Assembly (NCBI GenBank): GCA_026414565.1 | Contig: JAOAIT010000029.1 | Coordinates: 38,958 to 102,957, forward strand | Length of the DNA stretch: 64,000 nt | From: Verrucomicrobiia bacterium | GTDB lineage: Bacteria > Verrucomicrobiota > Verrucomicrobiia > Limisphaerales > Fontisphaeraceae | Direction of reading: 5' to 3' | In this document: piece by piece, positions 60,643 through 64,000 of the stretch | How positions within the stretch are numbered: the first letter of the stretch is position 1 | Layout: every line of letters begins with the position of its first letter | Translations under genes and position numbers: made by a program | The notes under the pieces: generated by a model | Database searches by the model: none | What the model was told of the DNA's origin: nothing | Seen by the model: only the letters and a program-made list of their open reading frames with translations

Positions 60643-61560
60643 ATGCGATCACAATCCCTACTTCCGCGGCGGGCCTGGCTCCAGCGCGCGGCCACCGCTG
60701 CGGCCGCCCTGGCGCTGGCGCCCTCCTGCGCCACGAGCGCCACCGCACGTGCCGCGCGCCATCCGCTCGGCTGCTACACGCGGCCGTGGGATCAGTTGGA
60801 TTATCGCGCAGCGCTGGATGGCATGGCGGAGGCGGGCTTTCAATACGCCGGCCTGATGACCACGCGCGGGCGGCCCTCGCTGGTGGTGCATGTGGACTCC
60901 ACGCCGGAGGCCGTGGCCGCAGTGGCGGCGGAAGTCAAGGCGCGGGGGCTGAAGGTGATTTCCATTTACGGCGGCGATTTCCACGCCGAGCAGGGGGTGG
61001 CGGCGGGGGTGGCCGGCCTCAAGCGGCTGGTGGATCATTGCGTGAGCTGCGGCTGCCCGCATCTGCTGCTGGGCGGCACCGGCGATGCCCGGGTTTTTCC
61101 GGCCTATTACCAGGCCGTGCGGGAGGTGTGCCCGTACGCCGAGGCCAGGCAGGTCACCCTCACCATCAAGCCCCACGGCGGGCTTAACGCCACCGGCCCC
61201 GAGTGCCGGAAAATCATCGAATCCGTCGGCCATCGCCGCTTCCGGCTGTGGTACGATCCGGGCAACATTTTCTACTACTCGGACGGCCGGCTGGACCCGG
61301 TGGAGGACGCGGCCACCGTCAACGGGCTGGTGGCCGGCATGAGTGTGAAGGATTTCCTGCCCCCCAAGGAAGTCATGCTCACCCCCGGCACCGGGCGGGT
61401 GAACTTTCCCGCGGTCCTGCGCCGGCTGCAACGCGGCGGCTTCACGGCCGGACCGCTGGTGATTGAATGTCTGAGCCGGGGGAACGGCCAGGACGCGCGC
61501 TTGATCACGGCCGAGGCGCGCAAGGCCCGGGAGTTTGTGGAAGGCCTGTTGAAAGGTTAG
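60643..61560 (+). CDS. Secreted sugar phosphate isomerase/epimerase-like TIM-barrel protein
   Basis: 305 residues. A twin-arginine-like start (PRRAWLQRAATAAAALALAP, Cys following) suggests Tat export. The barrel shows YRAALDGMAEAGFQYAGLMT, VAAEVKARGLKVISIYGGDF, LTIKPHGGLNATGPECRKII, RLWYDPGNIFYYSDGR and PLVIECLSRGNGQDARLITA, where the Glu, Asp and His positions fit the AP endonuclease-2/xylose isomerase-like metal site. It probably isomerises or epimerises a sugar freed by the upstream hydrolase; a dehydratase-type activity is possible. Confidence 0.83.
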   Translation: MRSQSLLPRRAWLQRAATAAAALALAPSCATSATARAARHPLGCYTRPWDQLDYRAALDGMAEAGFQYAGLMTTRGRPSLVVHVDSTPEAVAAVAAEVKARGLKVISIYGGDFHAEQGVAAGVAGLKRLVDHCVSCGCPHLLLGGTGDARVFPAYYQAVREVCPYAEARQVTLTIKPHGGLNATGPECRKIIESVGHRRFRLWYDPGNIFYYSDGRLDPVEDAATVNGLVAGMSVKDFLPPKEVMLTPGTGRVNFPAVLRRLQRGGFTAGPLVIECLSRGNGQDARLITAEARKAREFVEGLLKG

Positions 61561-61769
61561 GGCGGCTGGAGGGAGCCGGGGCGCCCACTGACTCTTGACC
61601 GGAGGCGGTGCTCCACGCGGTTTCGTCACCCCGAGCGAATGACCGCCATTCACCGCCACGCGGGGCCGCAGACGCCCGGCTCCCGCCAACCGCTCCTGGA
61701 GGGCGGGGGGAAGGGGCGCGGACGGGGCTGGCTCCCGCCCGCGCCCTGGTTCATCTCGGTTCCTCCGGC

Positions 61770-63188
61770 TTACACATCGTAATACAGGAAGAATTCGTAC
61801 GGGTGCGGCCGCAACCGGATGGCGTCATGCTCCTTGCGCTTGGCGGCGATCCACGTCTCGATGAAGTCGAGGGTGAAGACGTCGCCCTTGAGCAGGAATT
61901 CATGATCCTTTTCCAGGTAATCCAGGGCCTCGCCGAGGCTGCTGGGGACCTGCGGGATTTTGGCGTGTTCCTCCGGCGGCAGCTCGTAGAGGTTCTTGTC
62001 CATGGGTTCGCCCGGATCAATTTTGTTGAGCACGCCGTCCAGGCCGGCCATGAGCAGGGCGGCGTTGCTGAGGTAGATGTTGGCCGAGGGATCGGGCGGC
62101 CGGTACTCGATCCGCTTGGCTTTGGGATTCTCGCTGTAGGTGGGGATGCGGATGGCGGCCGAGCGGTTGCGGGCGCTGTAGGCCAGGTTCACCGGGGCCT
62201 CATAGCCCGGCACCAGGCGCTTGTAGGAGTTGGTGGTGGGGCTGCAGATGGCGCACAGGGCCTTGGCATGCTTGAGGATGCCGCCGATGAAGTTGAGGGC
62301 CAGCGGGCTGAGGCCGGCGTAGGCGTTGCCGGCAAACAGAGGCTTGCCCTTCTTCCAGACGCTGATGTGGGTGTGCATGCCGCTGCCATTGTCGCCAAAC
62401 AGCGGCTTGGGCATGAAGGTGGCCGTCTTACCGTGCTTTTTGGCCACATTCTTGACCACGTACTTGTAGATCATCATCTTGTCGGCGCAGCTCACCAGCG
62501 TGTCGAAGCGGATGTCAATTTCCGCCTGGCCCGCGGTGGCCACCTCGTGGTGTTGGCGCTCGATGGTGACGCCCAACTGCTCCATGAGCAGGGTCATCTC
62601 GGTGCGCAAATCCTGCTGTGTATCAGCCGGAGCCACCGGGAAGTAACCTTCCTTGTGCCGGATTTTGTAGCCCAGGTTGGGCATTTCCTCGCGGCCGCTG
62701 TTCCAGATGCCTTCAATGGAGTCAATGCTGTGGAAGGCCGCGTTGGTTTTGACTTCGTACTGCACGTTGTCAAAGACAAAGAACTCGGCCTCCGGCCCGA
62801 AAAAGGCCGCATCCCCCACGCCGGTGCTGGCCAGATATTTCTCGGCCTTCTGGGCGATGCCGCGCGGATCGCGGCTGTAGGGCTCCTTGGTGCCGGTTTC
62901 GGCGATGGTGGCCGTCAGGGACAACGTGGGCACTTCCATGAAGGGATCAATGAAAGCCGTATCGGGGTCGGGCATGGCCAGCATGTCGGAGGCTTCGATG
63001 GATTTCCAGCCGCGGATGGACGAGCCGTCAAAGCCCAGGCCTTCGGTGAAAATCTCTTCCGACAGCTCGGCGATGGGGCAGCTAAAGTGCTGCCACGAGC
63101 CAAAGGTGTCGCAGAACTTGATGTCGAACATTTTGGCGCCGGCCTTTTTGGCCATTTCAATGACGCTCTTTGGGGTGTTTTTTGCCAT
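61770..63188 (-). CDS. glnA: Glutamine synthetase, type I
   Basis: 472 residues. [80 protein letters not shown] and [20 protein letters not shown] are the GS-I beta-grasp and barrel motifs. [11 protein letters not shown] near the C-terminus carries the Tyr adenylylated in GS-I beta enzymes, so activity is probably regulated by GlnE. It makes glutamine from glutamate and ammonia; the ammonium transporter gene lies just upstream on the same strand (98 bp), a logical pair. Confidence 0.97.
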   Translation of the reverse strand: MAKNTPKSVIEMAKKAGAKMFDIKFCDTFGSWQHFSCPIAELSEEIFTEGLGFDGSSIRGWKSIEASDMLAMPDPDTAFIDPFMEVPTLSLTATIAETGTKEPYSRDPRGIAQKAEKYLASTGVGDAAFFGPEAEFFVFDNVQYEVKTNAAFHSIDSIEGIWNSGREEMPNLGYKIRHKEGYFPVAPADTQQDLRTEMTLLMEQLGVTIERQHHEVATAGQAEIDIRFDTLVSCADKMMIYKYVVKNVAKKHGKTATFMPKPLFGDNGSGMHTHISVWKKGKPLFAGNAYAGLSPLALNFIGGILKHAKALCAICSPTTNSYKRLVPGYEAPVNLAYSARNRSAAIRIPTYSENPKAKRIEYRPPDPSANIYLSNAALLMAGLDGVLNKIDPGEPMDKNLYELPPEEHAKIPQVPSSLGEALDYLEKDHEFLLKGDVFTLDFIETWIAAKRKEHDAIRLRPHPYEFFLYYDV

Positions 63189-63285
63189 AGTGTTTTGGTT
63201 TCTCGATTTACTGCTGTTTTTTGGGTTGTTGGGACGCCGCGCCGGTGTGTTACCACCCCGGCGCGGCGCCTAAAGGGTTTGTGTC

Positions 63286-64000
63286 TTAGCTGCGGCCGTA
63301 GTAGCCCTCTTCGCCGTGATCGGTCAAATCCAGGCCCACCGTTTCCGCCTCCGGACTGTGCCGCAGGCCAATCACCGCTTTGATGATGAACGCCAGCACC
63401 GCGGTGGCCACGATGGAGAGCACCAAGGTCACCACGATAGCTTTAATCTGCGCGAAAAGCAAACCCTGCTTCACTCCTTCCACCACGGGGTTGGCCTCGG
63501 GGGTGGCCAGCAGGCCGGTCATCAACGCGCCCAGCGTGCCGCCCACGCCGTGCACCCCGAAGGTGTCCAGGGAGTCATCATAGCCCAGCCAGGCTTTGAG
63601 CTTCCAGCAGGCCAGGAAGGGGACAATGCCGGCCACCACGCCGATGATCATGGCCCCTGACGCGGTGACAAACCCGGCGGCGGGCGTAATCACCACCAGC
63701 CCCGCCACGATGCCGGAGCAGAAGCCCAGGACGCTTGGCTTGCCTTTCAGCGCGTACTCCGCCATGCCCCAGACAAACCCGCCCGTGGCTGCGGCCAGGG
63801 TGGTGGTGGTGAAGGCGTTGGCGGCGATGGCGTCGGCCCCGAGGGCGGAGCCGGCATTGAAGCCATACCAGCCGACCCAGAGGAGGCCGGTGCCGACCAT
63901 GCAGAGCACCATGGAGTGCGGGGGCATGGGTTCCTTGCCGTAGCCGGCGCGTTTGCCGAGGAGGATGCAGAGGATGAGGGCGCTCCAGCCGGAGGTCATG
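63286..64000 (-). CDS. amt: Ammonium transporter, C-terminal part (truncated by the window edge)
   Basis: About 237 residues remain; the frame is open to the right edge, and full-length Amt proteins are about 400-450 residues, so the N-terminal part is missing. PPHSMVLCMVGTGLLWVGWY, GSALGADAIAANAFTTTTLA, GALMTGLLATPEANP and DTFGVHGVGGTLGALMTGLL are Amt signatures; the last includes the pore His of FGVHGVGG. It ends with a soluble tail (EAETVGLDLTDHGEEGYYGR), the segment that binds GlnK-type PII in relatives. Upstream of glnA on the same strand. Confidence 0.93.
   Translation of the reverse strand, partial: MTSGWSALILCILLGKRAGYGKEPMPPHSMVLCMVGTGLLWVGWYGFNAGSALGADAIAANAFTTTTLAAATGGFVWGMAEYALKGKPSVLGFCSGIVAGLVVITPAAGFVTASGAMIIGVVAGIVPFLACWKLKAWLGYDDSLDTFGVHGVGGTLGALMTGLLATPEANPVVEGVKQGLLFAQIKAIVVTLVLSIVATAVLAFIIKAVIGLRHSPEAETVGLDLTDHGEEGYYGRS

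Noticed and set aside
61608..63383. 591-codon plus-strand frame opposite glnA
   Set aside because: Shadow of glnA; composition typical of antisense frames in GC-rich DNA.
1..64000. tRNA, rRNA, insertion sequences, prophage
   Set aside because: Intergenic regions were read for tRNA T-loops (GGTTCGAATCC-like), terminal inverted repeats and transposase or integrase frames; none was recognised.

Overview
The window looks like the chromosome of a GC-rich member of the Verrucomicrobiota, probably Limisphaera/Pedosphaera-like. The evidence is gene content: a GntP permease of the PVC type, a eukaryote-like HisA, a prepilin-type GFTLVELL protein, a B12-dependent (class II) ribonucleotide reductase, LpxA (so a Gram-negative outer membrane), and secreted sugar-active enzymes (GH38, GH127, PQQ-propeller and FAD-oxidoreductase families). 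The lineage is an inference from family recognition, not from a marker tree.

Layout. 1-2.4 kb (minus strand): the N-terminus of an MMPL/RND exporter, a coupled lipoprotein and a GntP permease. 2.8-16.9 kb (plus strand): a complete type III-B CRISPR-Cas locus, cmr2(cas10)-cmr3-cmr4-cmr5-cmr6-cmr1, followed by three accessory genes and a 22-repeat array. 17-24 kb: prepilin-like protein, glycosyltransferase, hisA, class I aldolase, a proline-rich envelope protein, sixA, a Ser/Thr kinase. 25-33 kb: YfhO-like membrane protein, GH38, PQQ propeller, a redoxin-TPR protein. 33-39 kb: LysM protein, rpsI-rplM, a three-gene ABC exporter unit. 39-49 kb: ferritin, a RelE-like toxin, secreted oxidoreductases, gmk, coaC, cupin, pyrF, panC. 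49-56 kb: htpX, lpxA, a divergent acyltransferase-LolA pair, nrdJ with a rich upstream control region. 56-64 kb: a Spy-like protein, a UroD-family protein, GH127 plus a sugar isomerase, glnA and a truncated amt.

The most interesting system is the CRISPR accessory cassette. The Cas10 palm keeps its GGDD motif, so it should make cyclic oligoadenylates. Downstream, joined by 4-bp ATGA overlaps, are (i) a CARF-adenosine deaminase fusion (Cad1 family, known to turn ATP into ITP), (ii) a stand-alone Nudix hydrolase and (iii) a CARF-PD-(D/E)XK nuclease of the Card1/Can2 type. This suggests one signal drives two CARF effectors, nucleotide-pool attack and nucleic-acid cleavage, with the Nudix enzyme acting on the deaminated nucleotide or on another nucleotide signal. 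No cas1, cas2, cas6 or recognisable ring nuclease is in the window. Two array spacers overlap on one target sequence.

A second notable region is the space upstream of nrdJ. It has three perfect DnaA 9-mers and a NrdR-like box pair spaced 32 bp, which suggests replication-linked control of deoxynucleotide synthesis or, less likely, a replication origin. No tRNA, rRNA, insertion sequence or prophage was recognised.
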